DNA of 64,000 nt, from contig JABLXU010000030.1 in assembly GCA_013177805.1 (NCBI GenBank), positions 1-64,000 of the forward strand, written 5' to 3'. This document shows, in pieces, positions 1 through 8,606 of the stretch; the stretch's first letter is position 1; each line of letters begins with the position of its first letter. A program made the position numbers and the translations under genes. A model generated the notes under the pieces. That model made no database searches. It saw nothing but the letters and a program-made list of their open reading frames with translations, and had not been told where the DNA came from. This stretch comes from Candidatus Omnitrophota bacterium. GTDB lineage: Bacteria > Hinthialibacterota > Hinthialibacteria > Hinthialibacterales > Hinthialibacteraceae.

Positions 1-1
1 A

Positions 2-451
2 TCCATTCTCCACGCGCCCCCCAGCATGGAAAGTGAAAGCCTGTTGGCCGGCGGAGTCTCGAAACATGTGGCGGAATGGCTGCTGGCAGGATTCTCGGTA
101 TGCGTGGCGCTGGCGGGGATCTTCGCCGCCCGGCTGTTGTATGTCTGGGCGCCGGAGTTGCCCGGCCGGCTGCAGGAAACCTTCGCGGCGCCCTATCAGA
201 TCTTGTCCGGAAAATACCGGGTTGATGAAATCTACGACCAGGTTTTTGTGCAAAATTACTTTCGTTTGTGCCGCTTGGCCCAATGGTTTGACGACCGGGC
301 GGTCATCGCCGCGCTGAACCAGCTGGCGCGGTCCGTAGCCCAGGCGGCGGACCGGCTGCGCCGGATCCAAACGGGCGCGATTCCTCATTACGCGCTGGCC
401 ACCGTGCTGGGCATGGTGTTTCTGGCGGTTTGGTTGTTGCTATGTTATTGA
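2..451 (+). CDS. nuoL: NADH-quinone oxidoreductase subunit L, C-terminal part (runs off left edge)
   Basis: The frame is open from the first codon of the window, so only the C-terminal ~150 residues are present. NuoL is a proton-pumping antiporter-like membrane subunit of respiratory complex I. The fragment has a hydrophobic helix (AEWLLAGFSVCVALAGIFAA), the amphipathic stretch with YQILSGKYRVDEIYDQ that is typical of the NuoL lateral-helix region, and a final membrane helix ending WLLLCY. It overlaps the start of nuoM, as expected in nuo operons. The gene start and antiporter core lie outside the window. Confidence 0.93.
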   Translation, partial: SILHAPPSMESESLLAGGVSKHVAEWLLAGFSVCVALAGIFAARLLYVWAPELPGRLQETFAAPYQILSGKYRVDEIYDQVFVQNYFRLCRLAQWFDDRAVIAALNQLARSVAQAADRLRRIQTGAIPHYALATVLGMVFLAVWLLLCY

Positions 452-2001
452 CTCTGATCACCTTCTTTCCCCTGCTGGGCGGCCTATTGCTGCTTCTGAT
501 TCCGAAGCGGCAGGCCGACTGGTGCAAAGAAACGGCGTTCGGCATCTCGCTGGCCCCCCTGCTGCTGTGCATCCCCTTGCTGATGATGTTCCCGTACGGT
601 GAGGAGGGTTTCCACCTCGGCCCCACGCCCGTGAGTTGGATTCCCGCGCTGGGCATCGATTACCGGGTGGGAGTGGACGGACTGAGCCTGGTGTTAATTG
701 TTTTGACCACGCTGCTTACCCCGTTATCGATCCTGGCCTCGTTCCCCAGCATTCAAAAGCATCAAAAAGAATTCTATTTCTTCATGCTGTTGCTGGAGAC
801 CGGCATATTGGGGACCTTCATCGCGCTGGACTTGTTTTTGTTCTATTTATTCTGGGAACTGATGCTGGTTCCCATGTATTTCATCATCGGCGTCTGGGGC
901 GGGCAGGACCGGGTGTATGCCAGCATCAAATTTATTCTCTACACCGCGTTCGGTTCGGCGTTGATGCTGATCGTCATCTTTTACCTGTACTTTGAGGCCA
1001 ACCAGGCGTTGCAAGGTATCGTGTCGTTCAATTTCCAGAATTTCACCGCCCTCCGTTTGGACCCGGCTGTCCAGAAATGGCTGTTCGCGGGATTCGTGCT
1101 GGCTTTTTTGATCAAGATGCCCGTGTTTCCGTTGCATACCTGGCTGCCCTACGCGCACACAGAAGCCCCCACGGCAGGTTCGGTGATCCTGGCCGGGCTG
1201 TTGCTGAAAACCGGCGTGTATGGATTCTTGCGGTTCGCGGCGCCGATTTTCCCCGAAGCCACCGTGGCCTTCACGCCGGTGCTCCTGGTGCTGGCTATCA
1301 TCGGCGTGATCTACGGCGCGCTGGTGGCCATGGCCCAGAGCGACGTGAAACGGCTGGTCGCCTACTCGTCGGTAAGCCACATGGGCCTTTTGCTGGCGGG
1401 CATCCTGGCCTGGAACACACAAGGCATCCAAGGCGGGATCATCCAAATGATTAACCACGGCCTCTCCACCGGAGCGTTGTTTTTGATCGTGGGGATCCTC
1501 TACGACCGGCGGCACACCCGTGAGATCCGCGAATTCGGCGGGCTGGCCAAGCCGATGCCGGTCTACGCGGCGTTTTTCATGATCTTCCTGCTCTCGTCGA
1601 TCGGCCTGCCGGGGCTGAATGGCTTCATCGGCGAGTTCCTGATCCTGATTGGATTGATGGGCCGCTCGATCCTGTGGGCTTGCCTGGCGGCCACGGGAGT
1701 GGTGCTGGGGGCAGCCTACATGTTATGGCTTTATCAAAAAATGATGTTCGGGCCCATTCATGGAGAAGCCAACCAGAATTTGAAGGACTTAACCGCCCGC
1801 GAAATCATAATCTTGCTGCCCATCGCGCTGCTTTGTTTCGGAATCGGCTTGTATCCCTATCCGCTGCAAAAAACGTTGGAACCACCGGTCAAGGCCATCG
1901 AGCGCGCCATCCAGCCGCATATCCAAGCCCGGCCCTGGCATGAGGCCCCGCTCCTGGAAATCGAAACCGGAGCCGTAATCCCCGGCCAATCTTCCCCCTA
2001 A
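442..2001 (+). CDS. nuoM: NADH-quinone oxidoreductase subunit M
   Basis: Antiporter-like membrane subunit of complex I, 519 residues with about 14 hydrophobic helices, the usual NuoM length. Visible family motifs are FWELMLVPMYFIIGVWG, with the conserved membrane glutamate, HTWLPYAHTEAPTAGSVILA, and AQSDVKRLVAYSSVSHMGL. I chose the ATG at 442, which overlaps the end of nuoL by 10 bases; an in-frame TTG at 430 would add four residues. NuoN normally follows in the operon, but here the next gene is an unrelated sugar isomerase after a ~200-base gap. The end of this gene may therefore be an operon end or a rearrangement point. Confidence 0.95.
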   Translation: MLLTLITFFPLLGGLLLLLIPKRQADWCKETAFGISLAPLLLCIPLLMMFPYGEEGFHLGPTPVSWIPALGIDYRVGVDGLSLVLIVLTTLLTPLSILASFPSIQKHQKEFYFFMLLLETGILGTFIALDLFLFYLFWELMLVPMYFIIGVWGGQDRVYASIKFILYTAFGSALMLIVIFYLYFEANQALQGIVSFNFQNFTALRLDPAVQKWLFAGFVLAFLIKMPVFPLHTWLPYAHTEAPTAGSVILAGLLLKTGVYGFLRFAAPIFPEATVAFTPVLLVLAIIGVIYGALVAMAQSDVKRLVAYSSVSHMGLLLAGILAWNTQGIQGGIIQMINHGLSTGALFLIVGILYDRRHTREIREFGGLAKPMPVYAAFFMIFLLSSIGLPGLNGFIGEFLILIGLMGRSILWACLAATGVVLGAAYMLWLYQKMMFGPIHGEANQNLKDLTAREIIILLPIALLCFGIGLYPYPLQKTLEPPVKAIERAIQPHIQARPWHEAPLLEIETGAVIPGQSSP

Positions 2002-2197
2002 CCCTAATCGGCAATCCCTCACGCTGGGCAACGAAGAGTCCAAGAAAACAAATCATCCCCACACAACCCAACCCTCTTCCATTAATTTTTCTTCTCCCGG
2101 ACCCCCTGCTGCCAGTTTTCCTGCCGCCTATCAAACCTATCCCTCTTTATAGTATGATGCAGTACCAGCACGGAACCTAATCCAGGGAGGGCCGAAC

Positions 2198-3019
2198 ATG
2201 GGAAGAATCCTGATCGGGATTAACATGGAATTCGTCCGGAGCGCGGACAAGTCGTTCGCCGAAGGCGTGCGCATCGCGGGGGAGATGGGGTATGAATACA
2301 TCGAGCCGATGGTCCACAACGGGCGGGAGTTGCTGAGCGAGGCGGGGTATTTCCATTCGTACAGCATGGACGAGGATCCGTTGGCCATGCGGGAGATCTG
2401 CGACCGCCACGGGGTGAAAATTTCCGGTCTGTCGGCCCATTGCCCCCTGATGCGCCCGGAAATCAGCGTGCCCTACCTGCAGAGGGCCATCCGGTTCGCG
2501 TCGGACATCGGCGTCCCCATCGTCAACACGGACGAGGGGATCAAACCCGATTGGATGGACGACGAGCACGCCTTTCAGGTCATGAAATACACGCTCACCC
2601 AGGTAATGAAAACCGCGGAGCGCTACGGCGTGTACGTGGGCATCGAGGATCACCAGATCTATTCCAAAACCGTCGAGGGGCTGCTGCGCATCGCCACCCT
2701 GGTGGATTCGGAATACTTACAGATTAACTACGATACGGGCAACGCCTTCATGGCAGGCAATGATCCGTATGAAATGCTGGAAGCCGTCAAGCACAAACTG
2801 TATCACCTGCACGCCAAGGACATCGGCGGCGTGCAAATGGCCGAGCGGGGACAAGTCACTGGGGTGCCCGTCGGTGTAGCCTGCGGCGAGGGAGTGATTG
2901 ACTGGAAGCGGGTTGCCGACATCGTCCGGCCCCTGCCCCGGGACATCGTCTTCTCGGTGGAATGCGGCACCATCGAGCAGGCGCGGACCAGCTTGGACCA
3001 TCTGCGTCGGGTGGTGTAA
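2198..3019 (+). CDS. Sugar phosphate isomerase/epimerase family TIM-barrel protein
   Basis: 273 residues, no signal peptide, so cytoplasmic. It belongs to the xylose-isomerase-like TIM-barrel superfamily (AP endonuclease family 2). Likely divalent-metal ligands sit at strand ends: Glu in VGIEDHQ, Asp in INYDTGNAF, His in LYHLHAKDI and Glu in FSVECGT. AGGGAGG lies just upstream of the ATG. It is related in architecture to the second isomerase at 6519. With the neighbouring Gfo/Idh/MocA enzymes it probably isomerises or epimerises a keto-sugar or inositol-type intermediate. The exact substrate cannot be read from sequence. Confidence 0.85.
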   Translation: MGRILIGINMEFVRSADKSFAEGVRIAGEMGYEYIEPMVHNGRELLSEAGYFHSYSMDEDPLAMREICDRHGVKISGLSAHCPLMRPEISVPYLQRAIRFASDIGVPIVNTDEGIKPDWMDDEHAFQVMKYTLTQVMKTAERYGVYVGIEDHQIYSKTVEGLLRIATLVDSEYLQINYDTGNAFMAGNDPYEMLEAVKHKLYHLHAKDIGGVQMAERGQVTGVPVGVACGEGVIDWKRVADIVRPLPRDIVFSVECGTIEQARTSLDHLRRVV

Positions 3020-3027
3020 GGAATTTG

Positions 3028-3115
3028 GGTGGGCTACGCTTCGCTATGAGCCCACCCTACAACTTTGATGGATGACAATCCCCGATAGTAGGGGCCCATT
3101 GCCATGGGCCCCGGC
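3028..3115. repeat. Two intergenic hairpins after the isomerase gene
   Basis: GTGGGCTACGC pairs imperfectly with the AGCCCACCCTAC arm (about 3028-3060). A second hairpin has arms around AGGGGCCCATTGCCATGGGCCCC (3089-3112). The second resembles the AGGGGCACGTTGCAACGTGCCCCT class at 7440, 7667 and 20033. They may act as transcript 3' ends, but neither is followed by a clear T-run. Confidence 0.45.
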
Positions 3116-3183
3116 TTAGATTGAAAAATGACGTTGTTGCGTGAGGGAGTTGTAACCAGCGTGATAATGCAATTCAAAACTTT

Positions 3184-3218
3184 CCCTCACCCTAGCCCTC
3201 TCCCAGAGGGAGAGGGAA
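3184..3218. repeat. Dispersed CCCTCACCC / CCCTCTCCC hairpin repeat, copy 1
   Basis: CCCTCACCCTAGCCCTCTCC followed by CAGAGGGAGAGGGAA forms a compact hairpin with a conserved left tail. Related copies occur in other gaps of this window (7560, 15211, 18031, 21301-21411, 50338, 60225), always between genes and in both orientations. It is a dispersed intergenic repeat; some copies could double as terminators. Confidence 0.7.
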
Positions 3219-3330
3219 TTTGGGGATTTACCTCCAATCGGAGGGGATAATGAATCCCCTGCTTTTAAAGCGCCCCTTTTAAGGGGCCGCCAGATAACCG
3301 CCCGGGGTTTCAACCCTGGGTAAAAAACGA

Positions 3331-3489
3331 TGGCTGACATCGCGCGAGGAGCGCATCCAGGAAAGCGATGAAATCCGGCCGGGCATTATCGCCGATTCCG
3401 GGTATGACGGCGGCCTGGTGCGGATCGAAATACGGCAAGCGTCCAAAAATGTCGATAAAACCCAGGAAATCTATGTCTCGGTGAGCTGA
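3331..3489 (+). pseudogene. DUF2283-like C-terminal gene remnant
   Basis: An open stretch without a usable ATG encodes about 50 residues ending EIYVSVS and then TGA. The part SDEIRPGIIADSGYDGGLVR followed by IEIRQASK matches the usual C-terminal pattern of the small DUF2283 family (E-x-x-PGxxxDYDxxGxxxGIEIxxAS). The N-terminal half is missing; upstream lies a CCCGGGGTTTCAACCCTGGG hairpin repeat. DUF2283 proteins are short and often found near toxin-antitoxin genes; no partner is visible here. I read it as a truncated relic. Confidence 0.5.
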
Positions 3490-3539
3490 TATCCATCATT
3501 CATCCAAACGCAAACCAAATGCAAAGGGAGAATCCACTC

Positions 3540-4808
3540 ATGACTCAATCCTCATCCAACCGCCGGCAATTCATCGCGCAAAGCCTGGCCGCCGGCGCGG
3601 CTCTCGGCGCGCTATCTGCCATCCGTCCGTCGCGGATTTTGGGCGCGAACGATCGCGTACAAATCGGCATCATCGGAACGGGGGGCCGCGGCCGCTACCA
3701 TATCGGCTGGCTCGAGCGCACTTCCAAGGTGGAGCCGCTGACCGTTATCGCAGCGTGCGATATCTGGAATGTGCAACGGGAAAAAGCGAAAGAGGAAATC
3801 GAAAAACGGTTCCAGGTCACGCCGGCCTTGTACAAGGATTACCGCGAGATGCTGGACAACAAGGACATCGACGCGGTGTTGATCGCCACGCCCGATCATC
3901 AGCATTGCCCCATGGCCGCCGACGCCGTGAAAGCCGGCAAAGACGTGTACGTCGAGAAACCCATCGCCATCACCTTGGAAGAACTCAACGAACTGTACGA
4001 CGTGGTCAAGGCTTCGGACCGTGTCGTCCAGCACGGAACGCAGGGCCGCAGCAGCGCAGGGGCCAAACCGGCGCGCGAATTCGTCCAATCCGGCCAATTG
4101 GGCAAGATTTTGCGGATCGAGGAATGCCGCAGCCATTATATCCCTTACTGGAATCATTACCCCAAACCGGAGCGGGAAGAGGATACCGACTGGAAGGCGT
4201 TTCTCTTCAACCGGCCCTACCGGCCGTTCGACGCCGACCAGCACGCCTGCTGGATGGGCTACCGCGATTTTTCGTCCGGGACCGTCGGCGGTTGGATGAG
4301 CCATTTCTCCGATTTCCTGCATTTCATCACCGGCGCGGGTTTCCCCATCACCGCCACGGCGCAGGGCGGCATCTATTCGCCCACCTCGGATCCCCGCCGC
4401 ACCTGCCCGGACACGGTGACCGCGATTCTGGATTATCCGGAAGGCTTCACCACCCTCTACACCACGCATTTCGGCAACGCGGCCAACGATTACACGATCT
4501 TTTTCGGCACGAAGGGGACCATGGTCGTCAACGATCCGGACGGCAACCGGGATGGCATCCGCGCGCGGATTTCGGGCGACGGCAGCGAGCATCCGGACAA
4601 AGTTAAAGAGCCGATCGAATTGCCCAACACCACCGACGAAGACCACATGGCCAACTGGGTGCGGTGTATCCGCACCCGCGAGCAGCCCAACGCCGACATG
4701 GACGCGGGTTACAAGCATGGCGTGGCCTGCATCCTGGCCGACCGGGCGTACGAGGAAGGGCGCAAAATGAAGTTCGATCCGGAAAAACGGGAAATCGTCC
4801 CGGCGTAA
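3540..4808 (+). CDS. Gfo/Idh/MocA family oxidoreductase with Tat signal
   Basis: 422 residues. The N-terminus NRRQFIAQSLAAGAALGALS is a twin-arginine export signal, so the enzyme is probably folded with its nicotinamide cofactor and exported. The Rossmann motif GIIGTGGRGRYH follows, and the Gfo/Idh signature VEKPIAITLEEL contains the conserved Glu-Lys-Pro. I chose the ATG at 3540 because AAAGGGAG sits about 10 bases upstream; an ATG at 3519 would precede that site. The enzyme probably oxidises a sugar hydroxyl to a keto group or the reverse. It sits 16 bases before a paralogue, suggesting a two-gene transcript within a sugar catabolic block. Confidence 0.9.
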   Translation: MTQSSSNRRQFIAQSLAAGAALGALSAIRPSRILGANDRVQIGIIGTGGRGRYHIGWLERTSKVEPLTVIAACDIWNVQREKAKEEIEKRFQVTPALYKDYREMLDNKDIDAVLIATPDHQHCPMAADAVKAGKDVYVEKPIAITLEELNELYDVVKASDRVVQHGTQGRSSAGAKPAREFVQSGQLGKILRIEECRSHYIPYWNHYPKPEREEDTDWKAFLFNRPYRPFDADQHACWMGYRDFSSGTVGGWMSHFSDFLHFITGAGFPITATAQGGIYSPTSDPRRTCPDTVTAILDYPEGFTTLYTTHFGNAANDYTIFFGTKGTMVVNDPDGNRDGIRARISGDGSEHPDKVKEPIELPNTTDEDHMANWVRCIRTREQPNADMDAGYKHGVACILADRAYEEGRKMKFDPEKREIVPA

Positions 4809-4824
4809 AGGCAGGAGAGATCCT

Positions 4825-6030
4825 ATGAAAACCACGGCCAGACGTTCGTTTTTGCGAACCACAGCGGGGGCGGCGGGCTGGATGCTCATTCAACCCCGCG
4901 CCTACCGGAGTAGCGCAGCGAATTCAAAAATAACCCTGGGAGTCATCGGCTGCGGCGGACGCGGATTCTTCATCGGCAAGAAGTTCATGGACAACGTGGG
5001 CAACGATGTTCACCTGGTGTCCGCGCACGACTATTTCGCCGACCGCCTGGAACGTTTCCAGAACCTCTTTGACATCCCCGCGGACCGCTGTTACACGGGA
5101 TTCAAAGGCTACCAGGAAATCCTGGCCTCCAACGTGGACGGGGTGATCATCACCAGCCCGCCGTATTTTCATCCTGAGCATGCCGCCCAGGCCGTGGCGG
5201 CGGGGAAGCACGTCTGGCTGTGCAAACCGGTGGCGGTCGATGTCCCCGGCGCGCTCGACATTATCGAAACCGGGAAAAAAGCCCAAGGTAAAGTGACCCT
5301 GCTGGTGGATTTCCAATCCCGCAACAGCCCCTGCTTCGTCGAGGCGGTGAAACATGTGCGCGAGGGGGCCATTGGTGAACTGGTCAGCGGCCAGGCGTTC
5401 AATCATTTCCCCTGCGGTGGACTGGCGCCAACCGCGGGGATGTCCCACAACGACGCGTTGATCCGCAACTGGGGAACCAATCCCGTGCTGTCCGGCGATG
5501 TCATCGTCGAACAGGCGGTCCACGCCGTGGACATCGCCAACTGGATCGCGGGCGCGCGCCCCACAAAAGCCTTCGGCACGGGCGGCCTAAAGGCGCGGCT
5601 TAACGCGGGCAAGAACTGGGATCATTTCCTCGTGACCTATTGGTACGGGGACGGACCCAAGGTCGATCTCAACGTGGCGCAATTCACGCGGGGCTATGAA
5701 GACCTGGGCGCGCGCTTCTATGGCACGAAAGGCGTGGTGGACGCCCATTACCGGGCCATCGACTGGGGCCACGGGCCGGTCACCATTACGGGCGACAACG
5801 CCTGGCCAGGGACTGATTTCGACAACACGTGGGATATCGGAGTCGACAACAACTGCAAAGATTTCGTGGCCAGCATCCGCAACGGCCGGTATCTCAACCA
5901 CGCGGACTATGCGGCGGAAAGCACCCTGACCTCCATCCTGGGCCGCCAGGCCGCCTATGAGGAACGGGTGGTCACTTGGGAGGAGATGATCCAAGAGAAC
6001 AAAAAACTGGATCCGGGTTTCGAGAGTTGA
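4825..6030 (+). CDS. Gfo/Idh/MocA family oxidoreductase with Tat signal (second copy)
   Basis: 401 residues. RRSFLRTTAGAAGW is a Tat signal. LGVIGCGGRGFFIGKKF is the Rossmann nucleotide site, and CKPVAVDVPGAL takes the place of the usual E-K-P motif, so the residue before Lys is Cys rather than Glu. HAVDIANWI is the familiar C-terminal-domain histidine segment. GGCAGGAGAG lies just upstream of the ATG. It is likely co-transcribed with the preceding paralogue. The two are diverged in length and motif, so they probably act on different substrates or successive steps. Confidence 0.88.
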   Translation: MKTTARRSFLRTTAGAAGWMLIQPRAYRSSAANSKITLGVIGCGGRGFFIGKKFMDNVGNDVHLVSAHDYFADRLERFQNLFDIPADRCYTGFKGYQEILASNVDGVIITSPPYFHPEHAAQAVAAGKHVWLCKPVAVDVPGALDIIETGKKAQGKVTLLVDFQSRNSPCFVEAVKHVREGAIGELVSGQAFNHFPCGGLAPTAGMSHNDALIRNWGTNPVLSGDVIVEQAVHAVDIANWIAGARPTKAFGTGGLKARLNAGKNWDHFLVTYWYGDGPKVDLNVAQFTRGYEDLGARFYGTKGVVDAHYRAIDWGHGPVTITGDNAWPGTDFDNTWDIGVDNNCKDFVASIRNGRYLNHADYAAESTLTSILGRQAAYEERVVTWEEMIQENKKLDPGFES

Positions 6031-6518
6031 GCTTTCGAGCATTGGGTTTTTGCCAAGGAACGGTCTCGGCAGGACGGATTCGTTTTTGATGTCATTCCCG
6101 CGAAAGCGGGGATCCAGAGCATTGGAGCGCAGGCGCCCCGCCTGTAGCCTTTTGGTGCAACAGGCGTCCCGCCTCCACCCAATCCCGAAGGGGTGGAATA
6201 TGAATAGCCGGTGGCGACACCCCCCGGTATCGCAAAAATGAAAACCACCCTGGAAAGGTTGAATGACATGGGTTTCCATCCCTGCGGGATTGGGAGGGTC
6301 TCTTTTCGTGACCGTAGGCTATCGCCTACGGCTATTCACATTCATTCCCTGCGGGGATCAAAGCCGTAAGTATGAGTTGGACTTATGGGTTAAGATCGGC
6401 CCGGGGAGAGGACCTGGATAAGGGAAGGCCTGGAAGAAGGCTTCCGTATAACAATAGGACCATCATATCCGCGTTCCCACGATCGCGGAATCATTCAACC
6501 CAAGGGGAGGTTTACCAC
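6031..6518. other. Intergenic stretch with several short repeats
   Basis: No convincing gene. It holds a CATTCCCGCGAAAGCGGGGA repeat at 6092-6111 (a widespread intergenic palindrome type), GC-rich GGCGCCCCGCCTGT / ACAGGCGTCCCGCC words at about 6130-6172, and the hairpin CCGTAGGCTATCGCCTACGG at 6314-6333. An in-frame ATG at 6372 would extend the next gene by 49 residues, but that extension has no protein-like character. Confidence 0.6.
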
Positions 6519-7364
6519 ATGCCGGCCATTGGATTTCACACGGACGCGTTCAACAGCAGCAACTGGAATTTCGAACAATGCCTGCAATGGGCCAAGGACC
6601 ATGGACTGAAATACATCGAATGCGGGACCATCGACGGGACCGCGTACATCCAGGCCTTGGGGTATTACCCCCATCTCTCGCTGCTCGAGGATCCCATCTT
6701 GTGGCGCAAAAAGATGGACTCGTACGGGGTTCAATTCAGCCAGCTGGATGCCGCATTTCCCCTCAACAGCCTGGATGGCCTGACCATCGGCGTGCAGTAC
6801 ATTAAAAACGCCATCCGCTGGGCCAAGTTGGCGGGCTGCCCGTACATCGATACCACCGATTTTCACGATAAACCAGAGGGCATGTCCGACCAGGAGGGAT
6901 TGCTACTGCTCAAAATGGCGTATGGGGAAGCGTTGAAAACCGCCGAGTCTCACCACGTGGGGATCAACCTGGAACCGCACGGCTATTTCACCACCAAACC
7001 GCATTTTGTCGCGGAGATCCTGGACGCGTTCCCAAGCCCTTTCCTGGGTGTCAACATGGACACCGGGAACACCTTCATCGCGGGGCAGGATCCGGTAGCC
7101 TATCTCGATCAATTCAAAGACCGGGTCAAGCATGTTCACGTCAAGGATGTCAGCGAGGCGCTGGCCCAGGCCATGCGCGGCGAACTGACGGGCATCGCCA
7201 TGAGCCAAAGCGCCATCGGTGAGGGAGTCAACGCGGAGAACATCAAGACGTGCATTGAGCTTCTGCAAAACCACGGTTACAACGGTGTCTTCAGCATGGA
7301 ATGCGAAGGAGCCGTGCTGGAGAAATCGCTCAACTGGATGCGGACCGTGGTGAAGGAAGGGTGA
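6519..7364 (+). CDS. Sugar phosphate isomerase/epimerase family TIM-barrel protein
   Basis: 281 residues, cytoplasmic, xylose-isomerase-like TIM barrel. Candidate metal ligands are Glu in GINLEPHGYF, Asp in GVNMDTGNTF, His in KHVHVKDVSE and Glu in FSMECEGAV. I chose ATG 6519 because AAGGGGAGG lies seven bases upstream and the protein begins directly with the first barrel strand (IGFHTDAF). It shares layout with the isomerase at 2198 but is clearly diverged. It is probably another isomerisation or dehydration step on keto-sugar or cyclitol intermediates produced by the adjacent oxidoreductases. Confidence 0.85.
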   Translation: MPAIGFHTDAFNSSNWNFEQCLQWAKDHGLKYIECGTIDGTAYIQALGYYPHLSLLEDPILWRKKMDSYGVQFSQLDAAFPLNSLDGLTIGVQYIKNAIRWAKLAGCPYIDTTDFHDKPEGMSDQEGLLLLKMAYGEALKTAESHHVGINLEPHGYFTTKPHFVAEILDAFPSPFLGVNMDTGNTFIAGQDPVAYLDQFKDRVKHVHVKDVSEALAQAMRGELTGIAMSQSAIGEGVNAENIKTCIELLQNHGYNGVFSMECEGAVLEKSLNWMRTVVKEG

Positions 7365-7739
7365 TTTCATGTGATTAAAATCGCTAAACTTCTTCGGCCG
7401 CCTTTGCTCATCCAAGACAGACAAGTCATCTCTGCAAAGTAGGGGCACGTTGCAACATGCCCCTACAAATCCGATTGCTTTATTGTAGATATTTCCCCAA
7501 ATACGGAATTTTCGCAGTGCTGTATTCGTGGTATGAGCAGGGACGGGATCGCGAAACGATTCCCTCTCCCGCTGGGAGAGGGCTAGGGTGAGGGAAGCCC
7601 TGAAAAGTCGAAATTCATCCTTTCGTTGTATTCGAGAAAATTATTGCCTTCCCGTTTTATCCCCGCAGGGGCACGTTGCAACGTGCCCCTGCATTCAGGA
7701 TGGCTTCATTAAGCGCATTATGAGAACAAGGAGGATCCC
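7365..7739. other. Intergenic stretch rich in repeats
   Basis: No gene seen. It contains two copies of the AGGGGCACGTTGCAAC / TGCCCCT hairpin (about 7440-7467 and 7668-7691) and a full copy of the ~100-base dispersed repeat listed separately. A strong AAGGAGGA ribosome site at its end serves the next gene. Confidence 0.6.
7498..7606. repeat. ~100-bp dispersed intergenic repeat, copy A
   Basis: Starts CCCCAAATACGGAATTTTCG, continues GCAGTGCTGTATTCGTGGTA, then a variable part ending GGGATCGCGAAACGATT, and finally the CCCTCTCCCGCTGGGAGAGG hairpin with GCTAGGGTGAGGG. The same order of words recurs near 15145 and 16140, so this is a defined element larger than the hairpin alone. Confidence 0.65.
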
Positions 7740-8498
7740 ATGAAAAAGTTCACCTGCCTGATGGTCATGATGAGCCTGTGCCTCGGTGTTTTTTGTTCAC
7801 TCTCCGGGGCGGAGGAGACCACGTCCATCCGCGTCTTGTTTTCCGGCGGCGGCGACTGGCACCCTTACGGCCAATGCTGCGGCGCCATGATCGACGCGCT
7901 GCGGAAAGACAAGATCTTCGTTTGCTCGTACTCCGAAGATCCCAATTCGCTGCGCGCCGAACATCTGAAGAATTTCGACGTGGTGGTGCTCTACAACGGC
8001 GTGTATCACCAGGGCACGGGCCGGCAGGAAATCCCCACGCCGGCGTACATCCCCGAAGGCCTGACGAAATTCGTGAACGGGGGCGGCGGGTTGATCTGCG
8101 TCCATTCGGCCATGGCCTCGTACAGTGACTGGCAGGATTTCATCCACCTCATCGGCGGAGTGTGGGTCTGGGGAACTTCGGCGCATGACAACTATGGAAC
8201 GTTGAAGAGCGATGTGGTGGCCGAGCATCCCATCACCACGGGATTGCCAAAGTCGTTCGAGTTCCAGGATGAGTTCTATCACACGCTGAACGTGCTGCCG
8301 TCCGTCAAGGTCCTGATCACCGCGACTCACGAAAAGGGCGGGGAGAAAGTCACCGAACCGCTGGTATGGACCGCCCAGGACACGCCCCAGGAACGCGTGG
8401 CCACTATCCTGCACGGCCATGACATGGGCTCATGGGGCAATCCGGTCTTTCAACAGTTGATGAAACAGGCTATCGAGTGGGCGGCGCGGAAGAGATGA
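7740..8498 (+). CDS. Secreted ThuA-domain protein
   Basis: 252 residues. Residues 1-23 form a Sec signal peptide (MKKFTCLMVMMSLCLGVF, then SLSGAEE). The mature protein is a ThuA-like domain of glutamine-amidotransferase fold: RVLFSGGGDWHPYGQC at the start, VVVLYNGVYHQG, GGGLICVHSAMASY and HPITTGLP. ThuA-type domains are linked to trehalose and other disaccharide use, often beside Gfo/Idh/MocA enzymes and isomerases as here. The ribosome site AAGGAGGA is near perfect. Catalytic activity is not established for the family, so the role in sugar processing is inferred from fold and neighbours. Confidence 0.85.
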   Translation: MKKFTCLMVMMSLCLGVFCSLSGAEETTSIRVLFSGGGDWHPYGQCCGAMIDALRKDKIFVCSYSEDPNSLRAEHLKNFDVVVLYNGVYHQGTGRQEIPTPAYIPEGLTKFVNGGGGLICVHSAMASYSDWQDFIHLIGGVWVWGTSAHDNYGTLKSDVVAEHPITTGLPKSFEFQDEFYHTLNVLPSVKVLITATHEKGGEKVTEPLVWTAQDTPQERVATILHGHDMGSWGNPVFQQLMKQAIEWAARKR

Positions 8499-8606
8499 AC
8501 AAGGCAATTGCCCATCGATGAAAATCGATTACAATTCGCGGCAATGCAGTTCGGATCATGTATCCACTGAAATCCAATTCGATCCACCGATTTCTCAAAG
8601 GTGTAC

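Noticed and set aside
3612..4889. 425-codon minus-strand frame opposite the first Gfo/Idh/MocA gene
   Set aside because: It is the antisense shadow of a clear Tat oxidoreductase; its composition (His/Val/Gly/Arg-rich) is that of a GC-rich mirror frame.
6372..6518. N-terminal extension of the isomerase from ATG 6372
   Set aside because: The extra residues are unlike the family, and a strong ribosome site points to ATG 6519.
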